Positions 7,190-12,787 are shown, counted from the first letter of the stretch. The stretch: 12,787 nucleotides of DNA from an uncultured Oscillospiraceae bacterium (GCA_910588455.1 CAJUPG010000061.1:1-12787), one strand, 5' to 3'. Made by a program: numbers and translations. Notes: generated by a model not told the origin, from the letters alone.

Positions 7190-7930
7190 ATGCCCATTCT
7201 GTATCTGTCGCCGTCCACACAAGAATATAATCCATATGTCAACGGGGGAAATGAAGAGCAGTACATGAACCTGCTGGCGGATAAAATGGTCCCCTATCTG
7301 GACGCCTCCGGCATCCGCTACAGCCGCAATACGCCGGATATGACCGCCGCGTCCTCCATCACCGCCTCCAACGCCGGGAACTACGACCTGCACCTGGCGC
7401 TCCACTCCAACGCTGCGCCCCCCGCCCAGAGCGGGACCGTCCAGGGCTCCGTCACCTTTTACTACCCCGGCAGCGCGGAGGGCCAGCGGGCCGCCCGGAT
7501 CATTGCCAACAATTTAAAGACCATCTATCCCAACCCCAATCTGGTCACCGCCCAGCCCTCCACCTCCATCGGGGAGGTAACCAAGGTCCGGGCCCCCTCC
7601 GCCTTCCTGGAGCTGGCCTACCACGACAACCCGGCCGACGCGGCCTGGATCAAAAACAATCTGGACGCCATCGCCCGGAATCTGGTGCTGTCCCTAACGG
7701 AATTTTTCGGCATTCCCTTTCTGGAGCCCGTTCCCAGCCGGGCCGGAGTGGTAGATGTGAGCTGGGGTTATTTGAACATCCGCAGCCGCCCCAGCGCCGA
7801 CGCGCCCATTATCGCCCACGCCCCCGACGGGGCCCCCCTTACCATTCTGAATCAGGACGGAAACTGGTATCTGGTCAACTACAACGGGGTAATCGGCTAC
7901 GCCAGCCAGGACTTTATTACCCTGGTCTGA
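7190..7930 (+). CDS. N-acetylmuramoyl-L-alanine amidase variant with C-terminal SH3b domain
   Basis: Cell-wall hydrolase of 246 residues expected to cut the bond between N-acetylmuramic acid and the peptide stem. The amidase_3 fold spans about residues 2-175. NEEQYM (21-26) holds the metal-binding Glu, LALHSN (69-74) the zinc ligand His72, and FLELAYHDN (139-147) the catalytic Glu141. The usual first motif (DxGHGG) is replaced by LSPSTQEYN, so the first His ligand is missing; His145 or another residue may substitute. Residues about 183-246 form an SH3b domain (VDVSWGYLNIRSRPS, DGNWYLVNY, IGYASQDFI), likely a wall-binding module. There is no signal peptide. The ATG at 7190 follows AGGAGGT by 9 nt. 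The SleL-like gene follows after 14 nt, so the pair forms one unit, probably for spore cortex or mother-cell wall lysis (inference). Confidence 0.85.
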   Translation: MPILYLSPSTQEYNPYVNGGNEEQYMNLLADKMVPYLDASGIRYSRNTPDMTAASSITASNAGNYDLHLALHSNAAPPAQSGTVQGSVTFYYPGSAEGQRAARIIANNLKTIYPNPNLVTAQPSTSIGEVTKVRAPSAFLELAYHDNPADAAWIKNNLDAIARNLVLSLTEFFGIPFLEPVPSRAGVVDVSWGYLNIRSRPSADAPIIAHAPDGAPLTILNQDGNWYLVNYNGVIGYASQDFITLV

Positions 7931-7944
7931 GAAAGGGAGTTTTT

Positions 7945-9213
7945 ATGAAAATTCATGTGATCCGTCCGGGGGATACGCTTTACCGCCTGGCGATGTCCTA
8001 TAAAGTCCCCCTGGCCCGGCTGCTGGAGGACAATCAGCTTCCGGACCCCAACCGGTTGGTGGTGGGGCAGGCCATTGTGATCCGCAGTCCCAAAACCACA
8101 TTCACTGTCCGCCCCGGAGACACGTTGGAGTCCATCGCCCAGGCCAGCGGCCTGTCCGTCCGGGCGCTGCTGCGCAATAATCCGGCGGGGTCGTTCTCCG
8201 TGCCCCTGAAGGAGGGCCAGACCCTGGTGCTGTCCTATGAGGAGGAGCCCCGGAAGCCCCTGTCGGTGCTGGGCTACGCCTACCCATGGATTGACCCGGC
8301 GCTGCTGGAACGAACCTTGCCCTTTGTAACGGAGCTGTCCCCCTTTACATACCGGTTTGACCGGCAGGGGAATTTGATCCCCCTGGAGGACGCGGGCCTG
8401 CGGGCGGCGGCGGAACGGCTGGGGACGGCCGCCCTGTTCCACCTGTCCAACCTGGGCAATGAGGGGGAGGGCTTTGACCGGGAGCTGGCCCATGGGCTGT
8501 TTGCCGACCCCAGCGCCCGGCAGACGCTCATCGCCCAGGTGAAGCAGGCGGCCCAGGCGGGGGGCTACCAGGGCGTCGATCTGGATTTTGAAAACCTGTA
8601 CCCTGCGGACGCCCCCGCCTACGCCCGGTTTGTGGAGGAGGTGCGCAGCGGGGCAGCTCCTCTGCCCGTACTGGTGGCCCTGGCGCCCAAAACCTCCGAG
8701 GCGGAGGCCAGTGCGTTTGCCCAGGGCCATGATTACCATCTGCTGGGCCAGGCGGCGGACTATGTGCTGCTGATGGCCTACGACTGGGGCAACCCTGCCA
8801 GCCCGCCTATGGCGGTGGCCCCCTTGAACCAGGTGCGCCGGGTGGTTCAGTATGCCCTGGAGCACATCCCGGCGGAAAAAATCTATCTGGGCATTCCCAA
8901 TTACGGCTACGACTGGACGCTGCCCTTCCAGGAAGGCCGGGCCGCCCGGTCCCTGTCCAATGAGGAGGCGGTGGCCCTGGCGGCGGACCGGTATGCGGCC
9001 ATCCGCTTCGACCAGACTGCGCAGAGCCCCTGGTTCCGGTATTTCGATCCCCAGGGGCTGGAGCATGAGGTGTGGTTTGAGGACCCGCGCAGCGTCCGGG
9101 CAAAAATAGAACTGGCGCTGGAACAGAATCTGCACGGGGTAGGCTACTGGAACCTGGACCGGCCCTTCCCCCAGAACTGGGTGGTGCTCAACGCCTTGGG
9201 CGAAATCAAATAA
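7945..9213 (+). CDS. SleL/YaaH-like LysM-GH18 spore peptidoglycan hydrolase
   Basis: Glycoside hydrolase of 422 residues resembling SleL/YaaH, the cortical-fragment N-acetylglucosaminidase that acts during spore germination. Two LysM wall-binding domains lie at about 2-46 (HVIRPGDTLYRLA) and 52-97 (FTVRPGDTLESIA). A GH18 TIM barrel covers about 106-420. Its catalytic motif is GVDLDFENL (210-218), with Asp212, Asp214 and the proton donor Glu216 in the DxDxE arrangement. Later conserved strands are YVLLMAYDWG, YLGIPNYGYDW and GVGYWNLDRPFPQNW. There is no signal peptide, as is also true of B. subtilis YaaH/SleL, which is made in the mother cell and loaded onto the spore. AAGGGAG lies 5 nt before the ATG. 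It is the second gene of the unit with the amidase and ends at a strong hairpin. Confidence 0.92.
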   Translation: MKIHVIRPGDTLYRLAMSYKVPLARLLEDNQLPDPNRLVVGQAIVIRSPKTTFTVRPGDTLESIAQASGLSVRALLRNNPAGSFSVPLKEGQTLVLSYEEEPRKPLSVLGYAYPWIDPALLERTLPFVTELSPFTYRFDRQGNLIPLEDAGLRAAAERLGTAALFHLSNLGNEGEGFDRELAHGLFADPSARQTLIAQVKQAAQAGGYQGVDLDFENLYPADAPAYARFVEEVRSGAAPLPVLVALAPKTSEAEASAFAQGHDYHLLGQAADYVLLMAYDWGNPASPPMAVAPLNQVRRVVQYALEHIPAEKIYLGIPNYGYDWTLPFQEGRAARSLSNEEAVALAADRYAAIRFDQTAQSPWFRYFDPQGLEHEVWFEDPRSVRAKIELALEQNLHGVGYWNLDRPFPQNWVVLNALGEIK

Positions 9214-9225
9214 ATTGAAGGGGCC

Positions 9226-9274
9226 ATATAAATCCAGCGGCATGGAGCTCTGCTCCATGCCGCTGGATTTATAT
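9226..9274. terminator. Perfect 23-bp hairpin between convergent genes
   Basis: Two exactly complementary 23-nt arms (9226-9248 and 9252-9274) enclose a TCT loop. The inner 15 bp are GC-rich (CCAGCGGCATGGAGC) and the outer 8 bp are A/T only (ATATAAAT), so on each strand the GC stem is followed by ATTTATAT. It starts 13 nt after the SleL stop and lies 19 nt beyond the rubrerythrin stop, so it probably ends both transcripts. The T run is broken, so efficiency is uncertain. Confidence 0.75.
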
Positions 9275-9293
9275 CTGTGGTTGGGGTCTGGGT

Positions 9294-9830
9294 TCAGTAA
9301 TTTTCAGCCGAGATCTCAAAGTAGGACTGGGGATGGGCGCAGGTGGGGCAGATTTCAGGGGCCTGGGTACCGACGACGATATGTCCGCAGTTACGGCATT
9401 CCCACACCTTGACTCCGCTCTTTTTGAAAACCTCCTGGGCGTCCACGTTTTTCAGCAGGGCACGATACCGCTCCTCGTGGTGCTTCTCAATGGCGGCCAC
9501 CAGGCGGAATTTTGCGGCCAGCTCCGGGAAGCCCTCCTCTTCGGCGGTTTTGGCAAAGCCCTCATACATATCCGTCCACTCGTAGTTCTCGCCGTCTGCG
9601 GCCGCAGCCAGATTCTCCGCCGTGCAGCCGATGCCCTCCAGCTCCTTGAACCACATTTTCGCGTGTTCTTTCTCGTTGTCGGCGGTTTTCAGGAACAGAG
9701 CGGCAATCTGCTCAAAGCCCTCTTTTTTGGCCTTGGATGCAAAATAGGTATACTTATTCCGGGCCTGGGACTCGCCGGCAAAGGCGGCCTCCAGGTTCTT
9801 TTCGGTCTGGGTTCCGGTGTATCTCGACAT
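9294..9830 (-). CDS. rbr: Rubrerythrin (diiron domain plus rubredoxin-like domain)
   Basis: Non-haem iron peroxidase that reduces hydrogen peroxide in anaerobes, taking electrons from NADH-linked rubredoxin systems in the cytoplasm. It has 178 residues, slightly shorter than the 191 of the Desulfovibrio protein. The four-helix diiron domain (about 1-135) has Glu20 in AGESQAR, Glu53/His56 in NEKEHA, acidic residues around EWTDMYEGFA (84-93) and the second ExxH at Glu115/His118 in IEKHHEERY. The C-terminal rubredoxin-like domain has the iron-binding pairs Cys145/Cys148 (CRNCG) and Cys161/Cys164 (CPTC). AAAGGAGG lies 8 nt before the ATG at 9830. It is packed right behind the tRNA-Ser terminator, with no clear promoter of its own. 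Confidence 0.97.
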   Translation of the reverse strand: MSRYTGTQTEKNLEAAFAGESQARNKYTYFASKAKKEGFEQIAALFLKTADNEKEHAKMWFKELEGIGCTAENLAAAADGENYEWTDMYEGFAKTAEEEGFPELAAKFRLVAAIEKHHEERYRALLKNVDAQEVFKKSGVKVWECRNCGHIVVGTQAPEICPTCAHPQSYFEISAENY

Positions 9831-9860
9831 GATATATTCCTCCTTTGGCTATTAAATGCG

Positions 9861-9896
9861 AAGAAAAGGCCCTAAATCCGCAGGATTTAGGGCCTT
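9861..9896 (-). terminator. Intrinsic terminator of tRNA-Ser
   Basis: On the minus strand a perfect stem (GGCCCTAAATCC at 9894-9883 and its complement at 9879-9868, extended by two A-T pairs) with a 3-nt loop is followed by TTTTCTT (9867-9861). It begins right at the CCA end of the tRNA. It is a textbook rho-independent terminator and also separates the tRNA from the rubrerythrin gene. Confidence 0.85.
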
Positions 9897-9984
9897 GGCG
9901 CAGCGGGAGGGATTCGAACCCTCGTGGGATTGCTCCCAAACTGATTTCGAGTCAGCCCCGTTATGACCACTTCGATACCGCTGC
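9896..9984 (-). tRNA. tRNA-Ser, anticodon CGA
   Basis: An 89-nt class II tRNA with the 3' CCA encoded. The acceptor stem GCAGCGG pairs with CCGCTGC, followed by discriminator G and CCA. The anticodon arm reads GCTGA-CTCGAAA-TCAGT, giving anticodon CGA, which reads the serine codon UCG. The long variable arm (TGGGAGCAATCCCA) is typical of tRNA-Ser. The T arm is GAGGG-TTCGAAT-CCCTC. There is no sign of an integrated element at its 3' end. It has its own promoter and terminator. Confidence 0.97.
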
Positions 9985-10008
9985 AAATCCATCCCTGTGT
10001 CTTTATGT

Positions 10009-10037
10009 AGGATAGCAGAAATCGAAGCGAAAATCAA
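10009..10037 (-). promoter_or_regulatory. Vegetative promoter of tRNA-Ser
   Basis: The minus strand has TTGATT (-35, 10037-10032), a 17-bp spacer and TATCCT (-10, 10014-10009). The expected transcription start is near 10002, giving a leader of about 17 nt before the mature tRNA. The spacing and position are right for a tRNA gene. Confidence 0.65.
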
Positions 10038-10059
10038 GGGGTTATTCACGATTCCGCGT

Positions 10060-11124
10060 TTAATTCAGTTTCAGGTCGCCCTCTTTGATCCAGCCCAGCC
10101 TGCGGCAGCCCTGGCAGATGCCCCAGCTGAGCACCGCCGGAAGGACGAAGCAGATCAGCGCCAGCCCCAGCCAATCAAAGCCGGTGATGGCTGCCTTGGT
10201 CCCGGCGGCCACGTCGTTGACCCAGCCGGTCCACACACCGATCTGCCCCACAAAGCCGCAGGTGCCCATTCCGGAGGCCACGCCGCTGGCGGGGTCGTTC
10301 ATCTGAAGCTTAAAGATGCAGGTGGCAATCGGGCCGGTGATGGCGGAGGCCAGGGTGGGGGGAATCCAGATCCGGGGGTTTTTGACGATGTTGGGCATTT
10401 GCAGCATGGAGGTGCCGATGCCCTGGGAGACCAGGCCGCCCCAGCGGTTCTCCTTGAAGGACATCACCGCGAAGCCCACCATCTGGGCGCAGCAGCCCGC
10501 CACCGCCGCCCCGCCGGCCAGACCGGTCAGGTTGAAGGCGGCGCACAGCCCGGCGGAGGAGATGGGCAGAGTGAGGGCCACGCCCACCAGTACCGACACC
10601 ACAATCCCCATCCAGAAGGGCTGAAGCACGGTCGCATCCTTGATCAGCTGCCCGAAGGCCCTGGCGGCCGCGCCGATGGGGGGCGCAATCACAGCCGCCA
10701 GCCCCACGCCCACCAGTACCGTAACCGCCGGGGTGACCAGAATATCAATTTTGGTCTCCTTGGAGACGGCCTTGCCGCACTCGGCGGCGATGATGGCGAT
10801 AAACAGCACCGCCAGAGGTCCCCCGGCGCCGCCCAGGGAGTTGGCCGCCCAGCCCACTCCCGTGAGGGAAAACAGCACCAGTGGGTCCGCCTTCAGGGCG
10901 TAGCCGATGGCCACCGCCATAGCGGCCCCGGACATATCAAAGGCATACTGGCCCACGCTGACCAGAAATTCCACCCCAAGCTGCTGGCCCAGGGTTTTGA
11001 TGATGGTGCCGATGAGCAGAGAACAGAACAGGCCCTGGGCCATGGCCCCCAGAGCGTCGATGCCGTAGCGCCTGGCGGAAATCTCAATGTTTTTCCGCTT
11101 GAAAAATCCTTCTTTTTGTTTCAT
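10060..11124 (-). CDS. PfoR / PTS EIIC_2-family membrane protein
   Basis: Polytopic membrane protein of 354 residues in the family described both as PTS_EIIC_2 and as PfoR (named after the perfringolysin O regulator of Clostridium perfringens). About eight to ten hydrophobic segments span residues 25-335. The best family marker is GTSMLQMPNIVKNPRIWIPP (237-256), followed by glycine-rich SGVASGMGTCGFVGQIGVWTG (roughly 280-300). No EIIA or EIIB domain is fused and none is encoded nearby, so an orphan EIIC-like transporter, or a membrane regulator as proposed for PfoR, are both possible. The substrate cannot be read from the sequence. The ATG at 11124 has GGGAGG 10 nt upstream. The gene has a full-consensus promoter and no visible terminator before the tRNA-Ser promoter. 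Confidence 0.85.
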   Translation of the reverse strand: MKQKEGFFKRKNIEISARRYGIDALGAMAQGLFCSLLIGTIIKTLGQQLGVEFLVSVGQYAFDMSGAAMAVAIGYALKADPLVLFSLTGVGWAANSLGGAGGPLAVLFIAIIAAECGKAVSKETKIDILVTPAVTVLVGVGLAAVIAPPIGAAARAFGQLIKDATVLQPFWMGIVVSVLVGVALTLPISSAGLCAAFNLTGLAGGAAVAGCCAQMVGFAVMSFKENRWGGLVSQGIGTSMLQMPNIVKNPRIWIPPTLASAITGPIATCIFKLQMNDPASGVASGMGTCGFVGQIGVWTGWVNDVAAGTKAAITGFDWLGLALICFVLPAVLSWGICQGCRRLGWIKEGDLKLN

Positions 11125-11146
11125 TGCCGTGCATCCTCCCTAAAGG

Positions 11147-11162
11147 TGTCTTGACAGTTGTC
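11147..11162. promoter_or_regulatory. Possible operator: alternating TGTC/GACA half-sites
   Basis: TGTCTTGACAGTTGTC holds three half-sites, TGTC, GACA and TGTC, set 6 bp apart. They overlap the expected transcription start of the PfoR-like gene. Two more TGTC copies lie at 11182 and 11191 within the promoter. A repressor binding here would block the strong promoter. This is only a sequence pattern; no known regulator motif is recognised. Confidence 0.25.
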
Positions 11163-11168
11163 CAGTCT

Positions 11169-11196
11169 ATTATAGCGGCTCTGTCCCGTTTGTCAA
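11169..11196 (-). promoter_or_regulatory. Full-consensus sigma-A promoter of the PfoR-like gene
   Basis: On the minus strand TTGACA (11196-11191), a 16-bp spacer and TATAAT (11174-11169) match the vegetative consensus in all twelve bases. The expected transcription start is near 11162, about 38 nt before the ATG. Such a strong promoter usually implies tight repression or high constitutive expression. Confidence 0.85.
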
Positions 11197-11219
11197 CCCC
11201 CCGGGGAAAATATAACGGC

Positions 11220-11246
11220 ATATCCCAACACCCTGTCCCATACAAT
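11220..11246 (+). promoter_or_regulatory. Sigma-E (mother-cell) sporulation promoter of yabP
   Basis: ATA at 11220-11222 (within GCATATC), 16 bp, then CATACAAT at 11239-11246, fully matching the sigma-E pattern ATA-N16-18-CATAYAHT. Transcription would begin near 11253, about 25 nt before the yabP ATG. In B. subtilis yabP and yabQ are sigma-E dependent, so position and function agree. Confidence 0.75.
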
Positions 11247-11277
11247 GGTACAAAACCATGGAGAAAGGGTGGGACAT

Positions 11278-11568
11278 ATGGCCTACGACGACAGCCGCCT
11301 GCCGGCGGATGCGGCGCACCACATCTTGCTGGAGGGCCGGGAGCAGCTTTCCGTGTCCGGCGTGGAGGATGTGGAGAGCTTTGATGAAAATCTGATCGTG
11401 ATGGTCACCGTCCGGGGTAAGCTGGTGGTCCGGGGGGAGGATTTACACATCGAGAAGCTGTCCCTGGACGGCGGTGATTTACGGGTGGAGGGGATGGTGG
11501 AGTCCCTGTCCTATGAGGAGACCGAGCGGAGCCGGGGGGGATTTTTGTCCCGGCTGCTGGGCGGATGA
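11278..11568 (+). CDS. yabP: Sporulation protein YabP
   Basis: YabP/YqfC-family sporulation protein of 96 residues (about 100 in B. subtilis). In B. subtilis it is made in the mother cell under sigma-E and is linked to spore coat or cortex formation, but its biochemical role is unknown. The family pattern is clear: HHILLEGREQLSVSGVEDVESFDE (about 14-37), then LVVRGEDLHIEKLSLDGGDLRVEG, then SLSYEE and a C-terminal GGFLSRLLGG. The ATG at 11278 follows AAAGGGTGGGAC; an in-frame ATG at 11245 overlaps the sigma-E -10 element and lacks a ribosome binding site. The stop overlaps the yabQ start (ATGA), so the two genes are translationally coupled. Confidence 0.93.
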   Translation: MAYDDSRLPADAAHHILLEGREQLSVSGVEDVESFDENLIVMVTVRGKLVVRGEDLHIEKLSLDGGDLRVEGMVESLSYEETERSRGGFLSRLLGG

Positions 11569-12257
11569 CCCCGGAAATTGCCGCCCAGGGGGCGGCTTTT
11601 TTCCAGGCGGTGGGCCTGGGACTGTGCGCCGGACTGGTTTACGACATCTTCCGCATCCTCCGGGTAAGAATGAAGCTGCCGCTGCTGGGCCCCCTGCTGG
11701 ATTTTCTGTTCTGGGTGCTGCTGACCGTCACGCTGTTCGTCTGGTCCCAGGGGGCCTGGGGGGGAGAGGTCCGGCTGTATGGCGCAGTTTTTATTTTCGG
11801 CGGAGGGGTCCTCTATTTCTGGCTGCTGAGTCCCTGGCTTTTGAAAATCGGCTATTTTTTCGCAGACATTGCCGCTGTGATTTGGAGGGTTTTTACATTC
11901 CCGCTGGTTCTGATGGAGGGACTGGCAAAAAAAATCAAAATTTTTCTGAAAAACACCTTTCATTCCTGGGCGAAATGGTATAGAATAAATCAGATAACTG
12001 AGGAGACGGAGCGCTCGGCCCGCCGCAGGGCGGCCCGGGAAGAAGGAGGTCGTGGAAATGCGGTTCAAACAGGCAGGTTTTCTGACCAAAATCGTCGTGG
12101 TGGTGCTGCTGATCTACATGGCCACCTCTCTGCTGGATCTGCGTACGCAGATTCGGGAGGCCGAAGAGGCCAAGGTGACGCTGGAGGAGCAGGTAAAGCA
12201 GCAGCAGCTGGAAAACCAGCAGCTGGCCGCCGCCATCGCAAACAGCGACGACCCTGA
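11565..12257 (+). CDS. yabQ: Spore cortex protein YabQ (long C-terminal overlap with divIC)
   Basis: Membrane protein needed for spore cortex formation in B. subtilis, found in the mother-cell membrane around the forespore. The frame gives 230 residues. Hydrophobic segments lie at about 11-32, 44-62, 70-92 and 96-117, with GLCAGLVYDIFRILR (18-32) a family-like N-terminus. A basic/acidic tail follows (EETERSARRRAAREE, about 146-160). From residue 165 on the frame runs 200 nt through divIC in another phase; this part is Gly, Ala and Arg rich and looks like codon-bias shadow. It may be a real but non-conserved tail, or a frameshift may have removed an earlier stop. There is no Shine-Dalgarno; translation is coupled to yabP by the ATGA overlap. 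Confidence 0.85.
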   Translation: MTPEIAAQGAAFFQAVGLGLCAGLVYDIFRILRVRMKLPLLGPLLDFLFWVLLTVTLFVWSQGAWGGEVRLYGAVFIFGGGVLYFWLLSPWLLKIGYFFADIAAVIWRVFTFPLVLMEGLAKKIKIFLKNTFHSWAKWYRINQITEETERSARRRAAREEGGRGNAVQTGRFSDQNRRGGAADLHGHLSAGSAYADSGGRRGQGDAGGAGKAAAAGKPAAGRRHRKQRRP

Positions 12258-12333
12258 TATGCTGGAGCAGGTCGCCCGGGAAAAAGGCTATGTGAAAGCG
12301 AACGAAACCATCTATATAAACATCGCCAGCTAG
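12058..12333 (+). CDS. divIC: DivIC/FtsB-family septum formation initiator
   Basis: Bitopic division protein of 91 residues, part of the FtsL-DivIC-DivIB complex that activates septal peptidoglycan synthesis. A short cytoplasmic tail precedes the membrane segment (about 10-27). A Gln/Glu-rich extracytoplasmic coiled coil (about 28-62) follows. The C-terminal family motif is QVAREKGYVKANETIYI (71-87). The ATG at 12058 has AAGGAGG 8 nt upstream; a GTG at 12052 is too close to that site. It lies inside the yabQ frame and is followed by the S1-domain gene. In B. subtilis divIC sits in the same place after yabQ. No separate promoter is evident in front of it, although a division gene would need vegetative expression. 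Confidence 0.93.
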   Translation: MRFKQAGFLTKIVVVVLLIYMATSLLDLRTQIREAEEAKVTLEEQVKQQQLENQQLAAAIANSDDPDMLEQVAREKGYVKANETIYINIAS

Positions 12334-12377
12334 CGCGCCTCAGGGGGAATTTTACAAGGAGGATATGTCAGTCGCTT

Positions 12378-12787
12378 ATGGAGTTTGGTGTTGGGTCCAT
12401 CTTGGATGGAAAAGTAACGGGAATTACAAAATTCGGCGCCTTTGTGGCGCTGCCGGAGGGGCGCTCCGGCCTGGTCCACATCTCGGAAATCGCGTACTCC
12501 TATGTCAGCGAGGTGTCCGAGTATCTCAAAGAGGGACAGGAGGTCAAGGTCAAGGTCATCGGCATTGACCAGAACAACCGGATCAACCTGTCCATCAAAC
12601 GGGTCACCGAGCCCCCTGCCCGCAGCGGCGGTTCCGGAGGAAAAGACCGCCCCCAGCGGACAGGAGGGGGGCGCGGCGGCAGCTTTGCTCCGCGGCCTGC
12701 CCAGCCGAAGGAGCCGGCGGATTTTGAGGACCGGCTGAAGCAGTTTATGCAGTCGTCGGACAGCAAGCTGTCCGAGCTGCGGTACAT
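12378..12787 (+). CDS. yabR: S1-domain RNA-binding protein, YabR-like (cut by the window end)
   Basis: Small RNA-binding protein of the YabR type; 136 residues are visible. The S1 OB-fold domain covers residues 5-75 (VGSILDGKVTGITKFGAFV, SGLVHISEIA, VKVKVIGID, RINLSIKR). A Gly/Arg/Pro-rich linker (about 80-110) follows, then an acidic helical end (ADFEDRLKQFMQSSDSKLSEL) typical of the clostridial proteins. The sequence leaves the window before the stop. The ATG at 12378 is the first usable in-frame start, but the strong AAGGAGG at 12356-12362 is 15 nt away, longer than usual. An ATG at 12365 is out of frame and too close to that site. The order yabP-yabQ-divIC-yabR matches B. subtilis. The exact role of YabR is not settled. 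Confidence 0.9.
   Translation, partial: MEFGVGSILDGKVTGITKFGAFVALPEGRSGLVHISEIAYSYVSEVSEYLKEGQEVKVKVIGIDQNNRINLSIKRVTEPPARSGGSGGKDRPQRTGGGRGGSFAPRPAQPKEPADFEDRLKQFMQSSDSKLSELRY

Noticed and set aside
7897..9258. Open frame of 453 codons on the minus strand
   Set aside because: Antisense to the SleL-like gene, which has intact LysM and GH18 motifs. The product is Gly/Gln/Arg-rich without recognisable domains or a ribosome binding site.
9896..9984. tRNA-Ser as an integration site
   Set aside because: No integrase, no direct repeat of the tRNA 3' end and no foreign-looking DNA are seen on either side.
9997..11154. Open frame of 385 codons on the plus strand
   Set aside because: Antisense to the PfoR-like membrane protein, with a His/Gly/Gln-rich shadow composition. 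It also begins within the tRNA-Ser promoter region.
12365..12568. ATG-started 67-codon frame beside AAGGAGG on the plus strand
   Set aside because: It overlaps the S1-domain gene in another phase, gives no conserved sequence, and the start is only 2 nt from the ribosome binding site.
1..12787. CRISPR arrays, toxin-antitoxin pairs, phage genes or transposons
   Set aside because: No regularly spaced direct repeats, no paired small toxin-like genes beyond the single 44-aa gene, and no transposase or phage structural motifs were found.

Overview
The window looks like a piece of chromosome from a GC-rich, spore-forming anaerobic Firmicute, most likely a Clostridia of the Oscillospiraceae type (Flavonifractor/Lawsonibacter-like; this placement is inference). 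The reasons are: a yabP-yabQ-divIC-S1 sporulation/division cluster, a SleL-type spore-cortex hydrolase, a rubrerythrin, Gram-positive AAGGAGG ribosome binding sites, and strong GC bias at third codon positions. I see no insertion sequence, integrase, CRISPR array or phage module, so this is core-genome-like sequence. The bias also creates very long antisense open frames, which I rejected.

Positions 1-6060, minus strand: one compact block read from right to left. It starts with a lipoprotein carrying Asp-rich FG-GAP/VCBS-like segments, followed by an OmpR-type response regulator, a membrane histidine kinase, a YqhQ-like DUF1385 membrane protein, prmC (release-factor methyltransferase) and the 5' part of recA. 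Gaps within the first five genes are 3-22 nt. recA is set 60-70 nt apart and has its own extended -10 promoter.

Positions 6061-9290: a minus-strand unit holds tepA (ClpP-fold membrane-associated peptidase-like protein) and a 44-codon small gene ending in two strong hairpins. Divergent from it, on the plus strand, lies a two-gene cell-wall unit: an unusual amidase with an SH3b domain and a LysM-GH18 SleL-like glucosaminidase. Neither enzyme has a signal peptide, which suits release inside a mother cell. The unit ends in a perfect 23-bp hairpin shared with the convergent rubrerythrin gene.

Positions 9290-11200, minus strand: a PfoR/PTS-EIIC_2-family membrane protein with a full-consensus vegetative promoter, then tRNA-Ser(CGA) with its own promoter and terminator, then rubrerythrin packed directly behind that terminator.

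Positions 11200-12787, plus strand: yabP, yabQ, divIC and an S1-domain (YabR-like) gene that runs off the window. A near-perfect mother-cell sigma-E promoter lies in front of yabP, matching the known sigma-E control of yabP in Bacillus subtilis. The C-terminal third of yabQ overlaps divIC out of frame by 200 nt.

I did not find a clearly new multi-gene system. The most interesting leads are the 44-aa gene with its hairpins, the amidase that lacks the canonical first zinc histidine, the lipoprotein/two-component operon, and the yabQ/divIC overlap.
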